64,000 nt of DNA, from assembly GCA_964498065.1 (NCBI GenBank), contig CAZCFZ010000002.1:53586-117585 (forward strand). Reading direction: 5' to 3'. Shown here one piece after another: positions 54,163-61,977 of this stretch (position 1 is its first letter; each line of letters starts with the position of its first letter). The notes under the pieces are model-generated. The model did not search any database, was not told where the DNA came from, and saw only the letters and a program-made list of their open reading frames with translations. The position numbers and the translations under genes were made by a program. This DNA comes from FEN-1297 sp964498065 (lineage in GTDB: Bacteria > Bacteroidota > Ignavibacteria > Ignavibacteriales > Ignavibacteriaceae).

Positions 54163-55293
54163 TTAACTGTACTTTTTCAATTCATCAACAATTCTGTCTG
54201 ATTCTTCGTCAATGTTATAAAAATGCGGCGATAGCCTGATCATCCCTTCTCTAACGGCACATTGAATATCATTTTTTACCAGTTCTTCAAATGTCTTCTT
54301 CGATTCGTTATGTTTGAAACTTACTATTCCCGCTATATTTCTATCATCGCACCCGCTTAATACGGGATGGATATTAATTTCTTCAAGCTTTTTGATTAAG
54401 TGTAATGAATTTTTTATCACTTTTTGTTCAATATTATCAAAGCCGAATTCTTTAAACATTTTAAGAGAAGCATTTAAAGCATAAATGCCAATCGTGTTTA
54501 ATGTTCCTCCTTGGAAACAATCGGCTGTTTTTTTAAGAGTTAAATCATAATGCAAAAGATTCCACGCGTCTTCAACCGAAAGCCAGCCTACATAACCGGG
54601 AATCATATTCTCCTGAAGATTTTCCGATACATAAATAAATGCCATTCCCTGCAGGCCCAACAGCCATTTTTGACTTCCGGAGGAAAGGAAGTCTATCTTA
54701 TCTTTAACAACATCCAAACGAACAGCGCCTAATCCTTGTATTGCATCCACAGAAAAAATAATTCCTTTATCACGGCAAACATTGCCTATCTTTTCAAGAT
54801 CAACCCTATAACCTGTTAAGAATTGAACCTGGCTTATGGAAACAAGCCTGGTTCCGGGTTTTATATTTTTTATTACATCGTCAGCAGAAACAATTCCGTC
54901 ATGAGATTTTACAAAATCAACAATAACACCATTTTTTTGAAGATTAAGAAACGGGTATACATTTGCCGGGAATTCCAGATCATTTAATAAAATTCTGTCT
55001 CCTTTTTTCCATGGAATTCCCTGTGCTAAAATATTTATTCCGTTCGAAGTGTTGTCGAGAAAAGCAATTCTGTCTGATTTTGCATTTATCATAAATGCTA
55101 TATCTTCTTTTGTTTCTTTAATTACAGACAACAGTTTTGTATAATTATCGATATTAGTTTCACTCATCTCGTTTAATATATTATTGATTTGCCTTAAAAC
55201 CGGAACGGATAATGGTCCGGTAGATGCATGATTAAAATATATTTTTCCGCTCTTTAAATAAGGGAAATAACTTCTTGCTTTATCGATATCCAT
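54163..55293 (-). CDS. class V aminotransferase-fold PLP enzyme
   Basis: A 376-residue PLP enzyme related to cysteine desulfurases and isopenicillin N epimerase-like proteins. Lys209 in SSGSQKWLLGLQG is the cofactor Lys; Asp183 in SVDAIQGLGA holds the pyridine ring; FNHASTGPLS starts the family. No Cys is present in the place of the desulfurase active loop (REGMIRLSPHFYN), so simple cysteine desulfuration is less likely than an epimerase, lyase or aminotransferase role. Substrate unknown. Confidence 0.85.
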   Translation of the reverse strand: MDIDKARSYFPYLKSGKIYFNHASTGPLSVPVLRQINNILNEMSETNIDNYTKLLSVIKETKEDIAFMINAKSDRIAFLDNTSNGINILAQGIPWKKGDRILLNDLEFPANVYPFLNLQKNGVIVDFVKSHDGIVSADDVIKNIKPGTRLVSISQVQFLTGYRVDLEKIGNVCRDKGIIFSVDAIQGLGAVRLDVVKDKIDFLSSGSQKWLLGLQGMAFIYVSENLQENMIPGYVGWLSVEDAWNLLHYDLTLKKTADCFQGGTLNTIGIYALNASLKMFKEFGFDNIEQKVIKNSLHLIKKLEEINIHPVLSGCDDRNIAGIVSFKHNESKKTFEELVKNDIQCAVREGMIRLSPHFYNIDEESDRIVDELKKYS

Positions 55294-55735
55294 AATTGCT
55301 CACTTTTAAGTTTAAATGATTAAATTTTCCGGGCACTAAATTAAACATTTTAATTAATAATAACCTGTTGTTCAAAATAGATTTCATAACTTTTAAACTG
55401 TTAAAACAGTTGATATATGCATAGTCGTTTTTATTAACGCCGGGATTTGGCATAGCCATCCCTTCGGGAAATCCCGGCGTTAATGATATAAAAACTCACA
55501 TTGTAACCGTTTCTCCGACGGAGTCCTTTGGACAACGGTTTTGATATTAGTCTCGAACAACGGGTAAATAATATAAGAAAGTAAACGCACGAATAATTTA
55601 AATATTATAAAGATCCTTAAGAATTATCATTTTTGAAATTCAGCCCGATTATGGTTACATTTCATTTGAAATTTAAAGAAAAATTTATCATCAGAAGATA
55701 CAAATCTAATTTTCAAAATTATTTACAGGCGAGCT
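55294..55735. other. intergenic region upstream of the Lon-like gene
   Basis: 442 bp divergent gap that carries the two palindromes listed separately; apart from these it is AT-rich without a gene. Promoters for both flanking genes are expected. Confidence 0.5.
55433..55540. repeat. two cloverleaf-like palindromes in tandem
   Basis: Unit 1: ATTAACGCCGGGATTT (55433-55448) pairs perfectly with AAATCCCGGCGTTAAT (55469-55484); the interior holds two more hairpins, GGC-ATA-GCC (55449-55457) and CCC-TTC-GGG (55460-55468). Unit 2: AACCGTT (55505-55511) pairs with AACGGTT (55534-55540); the interior holds CTCC-GAC-GGAG (55513-55523) and GTCC-TTT-GGAC (55523-55533). Both are an outer stem enclosing two triloop stems, a three-way junction. 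Confidence 0.7.
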
Positions 55736-58201
55736 ATGACATACCCTAAAGCACCCAAACATAAAAAACTTAATCCTGAGGATTTAAGATGGCGATGCAA
55801 CCAGGATGTGTTTGCATTTGATTCTACAACAGATATTGAACCTATTGAAGGTATTTTAGGCCAGGAACGGGCATTAAAAGCTTTGAAAGTCGGCGTTGAT
55901 TTAAGAAGCCCCGGTTATAATATTTTCATTGCCGGATTATCCGGGACCGGTAAAGCTACAACAGTAAAAAAAATGCTGGAAACCATTAGCGACAATTGCC
56001 CGCCATTATATGATTATGCTTATGTAAACAACTTTAAGGATAATGACCGCCCGTTTTTATTAACATTCAGCGTCGGGAAAGCCAAAGCATTTAAACAAGA
56101 CGTCTCATCTACTATCGATATTTTAAAAAACAAAATTCCCCAGTCTCTCGAAAGCGAATCATATATAAATCGAAAGAAGAAAATTGTTGCTCATTACAAC
56201 GATAAAGAACAAGCCTTAATGAGCGCCTTTGATGAAAAGCTGAAACAAGAGAATTTTACTTTAGGCCAGGTAAAAGTCGGAGAAGTAGCCCGCCCGGAAA
56301 TATTTCCTTTAGTTGATCAAAAGCCTGTACCTATTTATCAGCTTGAAGAACTTGTAAAACAAGGAAAACTTACGGAAGAAAATGTAAAAGAGATTGTAAA
56401 AAAATACAGTAATTACCAGCAGGATTTGCATACACTGTTCAGAAAAGGATTAAAACTAAGCGAAGAATTTCAAGAGAAGCTCTCCAAGCTTGAACGGGAA
56501 ACTGTTGAAGTTGTGTTGAGAGGTGCAATGGACAATCTAAAAGAAAAGTATGATGATAAAAAAGTGCTGGAATATATATCGGAAGTAGAGAAAAATATTC
56601 TGGACAACGTTCAAATATTTAAAGGAATCAAACCGGAAGGAGAAACAACCCCCGAAGGATTTCAAATTGATTATTTCAAGGAATATGAAGTAAATGTAAT
56701 CCTGGATAATAGTGAAACAAAAGATTGTCCGGTTATTATAGAAACTTCTCCCAATTATATAAATCTTTTCGGAACTATTGAAAAGGTTTATGACGGAAAA
56801 GGAGGATGGTACAGCGATTTCACAAAAATAAAAGCCGGTTCTTTATTAAGAGCAAACGGCGGGTATCTTGTTTTAAATGTAAAACATTTATTCGAAGAAC
56901 CGATTGTTTGGAGAACATTAAAGAAAGTTCTTACATATAGGAAGCTGGAAATTCAAGACTCTCATAATATCCTACAAATTGCACCTTCAACTTTGAAGCC
57001 GGAACCGATTGAAATTGAAACAAAAATTATTCTTATCGGCAATGATTACATTTACTCCCTTCTTTCGGCCTATGAAGATGATTTCAAAAAAATATTTAAA
57101 ATTAAAGCCGACTTTGATTACGAAATAAAACGCAGCGATGAAGTTCTCGGTGAATATGCAAGAGTAATTAAGAAATTAATTAAGGAAGAAAACCTGCTGG
57201 AATTTGATAAGACTGCAATTGCTTATCTTGTAGAATTAGGTGCAAAGTTCGCAGGAAATAAAAATAAACTTACTGCAAGGTTTTCTCAAATTGCCGATAT
57301 TGCACGCGAGGCGAACTTTTGGGCCAAAGATGACGGATTTAATATTGTAAGTGCTGCCCATGTAAAAAAAGCTTACGACTCTGGAAAGGAAAGACATGGC
57401 ATGCTTGAGTCTAAAGTTAACGATATGATAGAAGAGGGAATGGTTCTTATCGATACAGATGGAGAAAGGATCGGACAAATAAACGGTTTAGCTGTTTATG
57501 ATGCAGACTTCTATTCATTCGGCAGACCGACAAGAATTACTGCCACAGTTTCCCTCGGCAGTGGAAGCATAATTAATGTCGAGCGTGAAGCCGGAATGAG
57601 CGGAAGGCATTACAACAAAGGAGTCCTAATAATTTCCGGCTATTTTAGAGAAACTTTCGGACAAAACACTCCGTTGTCATTTAATGCTAATCTTGTATTC
57701 GAACAATCCTATGGAACCGTCGACGGCGACAGTGCATCATGTGCTGAAATTTTTGCTTTATTATCAACACTTGCAGGTTTAAAGATTAAGCAGTCAATTG
57801 CGGTAACAGGCTCATTAAACCAAAAAGGAGATGTTCAGCCTATTGGAGGAGTAAATGAAAAAATCGAAGGCTTCTACGATGTTTGCAAAACCAGAGGACT
57901 TAATAAAAAGCAGGGAGTTATTATCCCGGTACAAAATATACAGGAATTAATGCTTAGAGAAGATATTATAAAAGCAGTAGAGGAAGGTGAATTCAGTATC
58001 TACGCTATTGAAAGAGTTGAAGAAGGAATAGAAATATTAACCGGTGTAAAAGCCGGAAAACGAAATAATAAAGGTGAATATGAAGAAAACAGCGTTTTTG
58101 ATCTTGTAGAGAAAAAGATAAAAGAACTTTATGCAAAATCCAAAGCTGTTAAACCTAATAATAACAATAATACAACTATCAAAAAGAAAAAGAGGAAATG
58201 A
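55736..58201 (+). CDS. Lon-related ATP-dependent protease (LonB/LonC-like)
   Basis: An 821-residue protease. The AAA part has Walker A GLSGTGKAT (67-75). A long helical insertion (about 105-300) follows, as in this Lon-related group. The C-terminal protease domain has Ser666 in GDSAS and Lys709 in VNEKIEG, 43 residues apart as in E. coli Lon, so the Ser-Lys dyad is complete. The C-terminal tail is Lys/Asn-rich. It is not classic LonA: it lacks the LonA N-domain. It degrades damaged or regulatory proteins. Its stop overlaps the pyruvate kinase start as ATGA. Confidence 0.9.
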   Translation: MTYPKAPKHKKLNPEDLRWRCNQDVFAFDSTTDIEPIEGILGQERALKALKVGVDLRSPGYNIFIAGLSGTGKATTVKKMLETISDNCPPLYDYAYVNNFKDNDRPFLLTFSVGKAKAFKQDVSSTIDILKNKIPQSLESESYINRKKKIVAHYNDKEQALMSAFDEKLKQENFTLGQVKVGEVARPEIFPLVDQKPVPIYQLEELVKQGKLTEENVKEIVKKYSNYQQDLHTLFRKGLKLSEEFQEKLSKLERETVEVVLRGAMDNLKEKYDDKKVLEYISEVEKNILDNVQIFKGIKPEGETTPEGFQIDYFKEYEVNVILDNSETKDCPVIIETSPNYINLFGTIEKVYDGKGGWYSDFTKIKAGSLLRANGGYLVLNVKHLFEEPIVWRTLKKVLTYRKLEIQDSHNILQIAPSTLKPEPIEIETKIILIGNDYIYSLLSAYEDDFKKIFKIKADFDYEIKRSDEVLGEYARVIKKLIKEENLLEFDKTAIAYLVELGAKFAGNKNKLTARFSQIADIAREANFWAKDDGFNIVSAAHVKKAYDSGKERHGMLESKVNDMIEEGMVLIDTDGERIGQINGLAVYDADFYSFGRPTRITATVSLGSGSIINVEREAGMSGRHYNKGVLIISGYFRETFGQNTPLSFNANLVFEQSYGTVDGDSASCAEIFALLSTLAGLKIKQSIAVTGSLNQKGDVQPIGGVNEKIEGFYDVCKTRGLNKKQGVIIPVQNIQELMLREDIIKAVEEGEFSIYAIERVEEGIEILTGVKAGKRNNKGEYEENSVFDLVEKKIKELYAKSKAVKPNNNNNTTIKKKKRK

Positions 58202-59637
58202 ATAACAGACTGCTCGAATCATTCGCAAAGACTAAAATACTATGTACGCTCGGACCCGCAACTAACAAAGCTAAAATAATTAATGATCTTATTCTTGCCG
58301 GAATGGACGGCGTAAGATTAAATTTTTCTCATGGGGATTATACATTCTATTCAAAAATATTTGAAGAAATAAATTCTGCATGCATTGAAGAGAATACTCC
58401 TCTTGCAATATTAATGGATTTGCAGGGACCGAAAATTAGAATCGGTGAATTACAAGAAAAGGAAATTGAAATCTTAGACGGAAACAAGATTGAAATTACT
58501 ACCGATAATGTAATCGGAACAAAAGAATTAATTTCAACTTCTTATAAACCTCTCCCCCAGGATTCTCAAATCGGTGAAACTATATTAATCGACGACGGTA
58601 TCTTACGATTAAAAATTATCGAGAAGAAGGCAAAATCCGTAATATGTTTAATTGAAAACGGCGGTATCTTAAAGCCCAGAAAGGGAATGAATCTTCCGGG
58701 GATGAATCTTTCGACTCCATCGGTTACGGAAAAAGATTTCCGCGATCTGGAATTTGCACTGCAGTACCGCATTGATTATATCGCGCTTTCATTTGTCAGA
58801 AAGGCTGCTGATATAATACATTTAAAAGAATGGTTAAAGAAAAGGAATATTACCAAACCTATTATTGCTAAAATAGAAAAAAAAGAAGCCGTAGATAATT
58901 TTGATGAAATACTGGAAGCGGCAGACGGGATTATGGTAGCGAGAGGCGATCTTGGAGTAGAAATGCTGCCGCAGGAAGTTCCGTTAATTCAGAAAACTAT
59001 TATTAAAAAGTGTAATGCTGTCGGCAAGCTGGTAATAACTGCAACTCAAATGCTTGAATCCATGGTTCACAATCCCATACCGACTCGTGCAGAAGCTTCC
59101 GATGTAGCAAACGCTGTTCTGGATGGAACAGATACCGTTATGCTTAGTGCTGAAACCTCAGTCGGCAAATATCCTGTCCAGACAGTTAAGATTATGAATG
59201 ATATAATTAAAAATGTAGAAATGCACACTCCTTCCAAACGGCAAATGGAATTAATTATTCCTTCAAACATGGAAGAGAATTTATTTGATGCGGTAGGGAG
59301 AGGAATTGCCGACATTAGTTCGCAGGTGAATGCGGCTGCAATTGTTGTATTTACATATAAAGGGCGTACTGCAAAAAACTTCGCAAAGTACAGACCCAAA
59401 GCAAAAATTATCGCTCTATCCAACAGTTTCGATACGATGAATAATCTGTGTTTAAGATGGGGTGTAACTTCAATCTTCTTAGAAGACATCGATAAAGAGC
59501 ATATCTTAATTGATAAAGCGAAAAAATTAATCCTGGAAGCCGGACTTGTTAAGGAAGGCGATGTTGTAATCTTCACTGCCGGCGCACCTTACTCTGAAAA
59601 AAGCCGCGCTAATTGGTTAAGGTTTGAAGTAATTTAA
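58198..59637 (+). CDS. pyk: pyruvate kinase
   Basis: A 479-residue pyruvate kinase. Substrate blocks MDLQGPKIRIGEL, IIAKIEKKEAVDN and VARGDLGVEMLP are intact, and ITATQMLESM is the K+/phosphoenolpyruvate region. The C-terminal domain ends in FTAGAP and a short tail. It makes pyruvate and ATP from PEP and ADP in glycolysis. It overlaps the protease gene by four bases, an unusual operon partner. Confidence 0.96.
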   Translation: MNNRLLESFAKTKILCTLGPATNKAKIINDLILAGMDGVRLNFSHGDYTFYSKIFEEINSACIEENTPLAILMDLQGPKIRIGELQEKEIEILDGNKIEITTDNVIGTKELISTSYKPLPQDSQIGETILIDDGILRLKIIEKKAKSVICLIENGGILKPRKGMNLPGMNLSTPSVTEKDFRDLEFALQYRIDYIALSFVRKAADIIHLKEWLKKRNITKPIIAKIEKKEAVDNFDEILEAADGIMVARGDLGVEMLPQEVPLIQKTIIKKCNAVGKLVITATQMLESMVHNPIPTRAEASDVANAVLDGTDTVMLSAETSVGKYPVQTVKIMNDIIKNVEMHTPSKRQMELIIPSNMEENLFDAVGRGIADISSQVNAAAIVVFTYKGRTAKNFAKYRPKAKIIALSNSFDTMNNLCLRWGVTSIFLEDIDKEHILIDKAKKLILEAGLVKEGDVVIFTAGAPYSEKSRANWLRFEVI

Positions 59638-59688
59638 AATTTTTTAAGTATTTAATTAGTACAAATTAATTGTAAACCCACCCCTAAA

Positions 59689-59707
59689 TCCCCTCCGTTG
59701 GAGGGGA
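59689..59707. repeat. triloop hairpin TCCCCTCC-GTT-GGAGGGGA
   Basis: An 8-bp perfect stem (59689-59696 with 59700-59707) and GTT loop, just 50 bp after the pyruvate kinase stop. It is part of the text CCCACCCCTAAATCCCCTCC, GC-rich unlike its surroundings. A matching GC-rich palindrome lies at 60222-60235. Confidence 0.6.
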
Positions 59708-59781
59708 CTTTGATAGTTTCTTTTATTAATCTATTTACAAAGTTTTTTATAAATAACTGAAGTTACTCAACATACCTTATT

Positions 59782-59964
59782 GAACCATTTCAGGGTTCTC
59801 AAATACTATTTGATATGTTACCGAGGGCAAAGCCCTCGGCTAAATTATTTGTCCCTTTCAGGAACATTAATCTTCAAAATGACGCTGAAAGCGTCACATA
59901 TTCAAAGCTGGGACACCGTCCCGGCTTATTTATGAAGAAACCTCCCATAATACTCTGAAGGAGT
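59782..59964. repeat. array of six triloop-type palindromes
   Basis: In order: GAACC(AT)TTC(AG)GGTTC at 59782-59798; CCGAGGGC-AAA-GCCCTCGG at 59821-59839; GTCCCT-TTC-AGGAAC at 59851-59865 (one mismatch); TGACGCT-GAA-AGCGTCA at 59880-59896; GCTGGGAC-ACC-GTCCCGGC at 59907-59925; ACTCTGAAGGAGT at 59952-59964. Loops are three bases, often GAA or TTC, and several units are followed by A/T-rich tails like TTAAATATG or CACATATT. The stems differ while the architecture repeats. Confidence 0.65.
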
Positions 59965-60221
59965 TAAATATGAGAATTGCATAACTTTAGTTAATAATAT
60001 CATCTGTGTGAATTAAAAAAGACTACAACTAAAAAATGTTAACACAGTTTTCATTGAAGTTTCATTAATCCACGGATCCAACTTTGGAAAAACAAGGCAA
60101 ATACATACATGAAGTAACCGTTTCACCTATTCGCCTCAGGCAGAATAGTTTAGAATCTAATTCACATAGCTTGTTAAATTAATGAACCTATTAAAATATT
60201 TTACAAAAAAAGAACTCCGTC

Positions 60222-60270
60222 CCCTCCCGGGAGGGCCTGCCCCTAAGTACAAAATTAGCCCCAGGGGGGC
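60222..60270. repeat. GC-rich palindromes upstream of amrS
   Basis: CCCTCCCGGGAGGG (60222-60235) is a perfect 14-bp palindrome; GCCCC-AGG-GGGGC (60258-60270) is a 5-bp stem with a three-base loop. They resemble, in inverted order, the GC-rich unit at 59689-59707. Confidence 0.55.
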
Positions 60271-60484
60271 AAGGGGTTGGTCAAATAATAATGGAAAAAT
60301 ATCATAATTCGTATTTAGAATTTAAAATAGTCTAAAGCAAATTATTTCCAACTCTAATGTTAGGTATATCTTATTCCTCATTGAATGATTAAATAAGATT
60401 TGGTAACTTATTGAAAAACCTTGGAGGTTATTTGTTGGTTAACGACCGGCAAACCTTGAAGGCTGCTAACTAAATTAATTTTTT

Positions 60485-61507
60485 ATGGACACAAGCAATT
60501 TAAAAATAGCCGATTGGTGGGAACCTGCAGAAAAAGGAAAAATCCTTTGCACGCTCTGCCCGCGTTATTGTAAAATAGGCGACGGGCAGCCCGGATTTTG
60601 TTATATAAGACAAAATCACGGCGGTAAGCTTTATTCAATCGGTTATGGAAGACCGACCGGTTTTGCTATTGATCCGGTTGAAAAAAAACCGCTTAATCAT
60701 TTTTATCCGGGAAGTTCAATTCTAAGTTTCGGTACCGCCGGCTGCAACTTAGGATGCAGATTCTGCCAGAACTGGTCGATAAGCAAAGCTAAGCTTGATG
60801 ATTTAAATTCCCGGCACGCTTCTCCGGATGATGTAATAGAACTGGCAAAGCATTACAATGCGCCTTCAATTGCATTTACATATAACGATCCGACTATTTT
60901 CGGCGAGTATGTTATTGATATTTCCAAGCTTGCAAGACAGGAGGGAATAAAAACCGTAATGGTAACTGCAGGCTACATTGACAAAAAAGCAAGAGAAGAT
61001 ATTTATAAATACATCGATGCCGCTAATGTCGATCTTAAAGCATTTACGGAAAGATTTTATTTTAAACTTACCTTCTCTCACTTAAATGATGTGCTGGATA
61101 CTCTTATATGGCTGAAAAAACAAACAGATGTCTGGTTTGAGATTACTACACTTTTAATTCCGGGTGAAAATGATTCGCACGATGAAATAAAGCAGGAATG
61201 TGAATGGATATTAAATAATCTCGGCGATTCGGTCCCTCTTCATTTTACTGCATTTCATCCCGACTTTAAAATGACAGACCGTAAACGCACACCGGAAGAA
61301 ACATTGAACAATTCCCGTAAAATTGCATTATCCCTGGGAATAAAATACTGCTACATTGGAAATATCCACAGTTATGACGGACAAACCACCTACTGCCCCA
61401 ACTGCAAAACGCCTCTCATTAAAAGAGATTGGCATTCCGTCCTTTCCAATAAAATAAAAGATGGAAAATGTTATAAGTGCGGGACAAAGATTGATGGGGT
61501 ATTCTAA
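60485..61507 (+). CDS. amrS: AmmeMemoRadiSam system radical SAM enzyme
   Basis: A 340-residue radical SAM protein of the AmrS type. The iron-sulfur site is CNLGCRFC (Cys87, Cys91, Cys94; CX3CX2C). An N-terminal Cys-rich segment (CTLCPRYCK, with GFC at 37-39) and a C-terminal zinc-type site (CPNC ... CYKC) flank the core; PTGFAIDPVEKKPLNHF and FTYNDPTIFGEYV are typical blocks. The enzyme is usually linked with MEMO and AMMECR1 proteins; its product is not established. Neither partner is in the window. ATG 60485 gives the full N-terminus. Confidence 0.9.
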   Translation: MDTSNLKIADWWEPAEKGKILCTLCPRYCKIGDGQPGFCYIRQNHGGKLYSIGYGRPTGFAIDPVEKKPLNHFYPGSSILSFGTAGCNLGCRFCQNWSISKAKLDDLNSRHASPDDVIELAKHYNAPSIAFTYNDPTIFGEYVIDISKLARQEGIKTVMVTAGYIDKKAREDIYKYIDAANVDLKAFTERFYFKLTFSHLNDVLDTLIWLKKQTDVWFEITTLLIPGENDSHDEIKQECEWILNNLGDSVPLHFTAFHPDFKMTDRKRTPEETLNNSRKIALSLGIKYCYIGNIHSYDGQTTYCPNCKTPLIKRDWHSVLSNKIKDGKCYKCGTKIDGVF

Positions 61508-61521
61508 TACAAGTATTTTTT

Positions 61522-61637
61522 AGATGAAGCTGTCTCAAAAATAATATTCAATATTAAAATCCGTGCAAATCAGTAAAAATCTGCGTTATCCGTGTTCAAT
61601 TTTCTAAAAAAATATTGCTTTTGAGACAGCCTCATCT
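61522..61637. mobile_element. MITE-like element with 19-bp terminal inverted repeats
   Basis: AGATGAAGCTGTCTCAAAA (61522-61540) and TTTTGAGACAGCCTCATCT (61619-61637) are inverted copies with one mismatch; pairing continues inward with few mismatches (AATATT on both sides). The 78-bp inside holds CCGTGCAAATCAG and CTGCGTTATCCGTGTTC, a text with a short internal repeat of CCGTG. It starts 15 bases after the amrS stop, so it can also end that transcript. No target duplication was seen. Confidence 0.6.
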
Positions 61638-61765
61638 TGCATTCTATTTTTAACAAAACTTTTTGTCCCGTAATTATTTTATTCCATTAACTTTTTACTT
61701 AACCAATTGTCTTCTACACCGAGGTTCGACTGTACGAAGTCAGATTAAAATAAGAATGTTCTTAA

Positions 61766-61861
61766 TCATTTTTTAACCGCGGAAAATTTATCCGTAGTAA
61801 TTCTCTATAAGTAAATACCGCTGGATAAAGAGGAAGCATTTAATTCTTCGCGGTATTTTCC
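61766..61861 (-). pseudogene. remnant of a T9SS type A sorting domain
   Basis: Read on the minus strand, 32 codons from 61861 give GKYREELNASSLSSGIYL, a TAG stop (61805-61807), then RITTDKFSAVKK and a TGA stop. This aligns with GKHQINFNASNLSSGVYFYKL and the basic end of the intact T9SS domain at 6995-7858. A TAA lies two codons upstream in the same frame, and the PNPFNPST part is gone. So it is the decayed 3' end of a secreted-protein gene. Confidence 0.8.
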
Positions 61862-61927
61862 GAATTATGACCGGTATGCCGGAATGGAGAATAGTGTTTG
61901 TTATGAAAAAACAATATAGATAACTAT

Positions 61928-61960
61928 ACTGCACACCAAAAAAAAATTATGATGTGCAGT
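61928..61960 (-). terminator. hairpin after the ammonium transporter gene
   Basis: ACTGCACA (61928-61935) pairs with TGTGCAGT (61953-61960) around an A-rich (plus) / T-rich (minus) loop, 18 bases beyond the amt stop on the minus strand. No T-run follows the stem, so it is only a probable terminator or mRNA-protecting hairpin. Confidence 0.45.
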
Positions 61961-61977
61961 TTAAATGATTCAAGATA

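Larger units (their letters stand above)
59638..60484. other. 847-bp non-coding stretch rich in palindromes
   Basis: No reading frame of note. It holds at least eight small hairpins listed under the repeat entries, and a region before the amrS start with no clear features. Confidence 0.55.
61508..61977. other. intergenic region with MITE-like element and gene remnant
   Basis: 470 bp after amrS and after the converging amt gene. It contains the inverted-repeat element, the decayed T9SS sorting-domain fragment and a hairpin, listed separately; I see no intact gene. Confidence 0.55.

Noticed and set aside
59067..59576. 169-codon minus-strand frame in pyruvate kinase
   Set aside because: Antisense to a highly conserved enzyme, no family motif.
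59880..59964. Reading the palindrome array as a CRISPR
   Set aside because: Units differ in stem sequence, have irregular spacing and no spacers of constant length.
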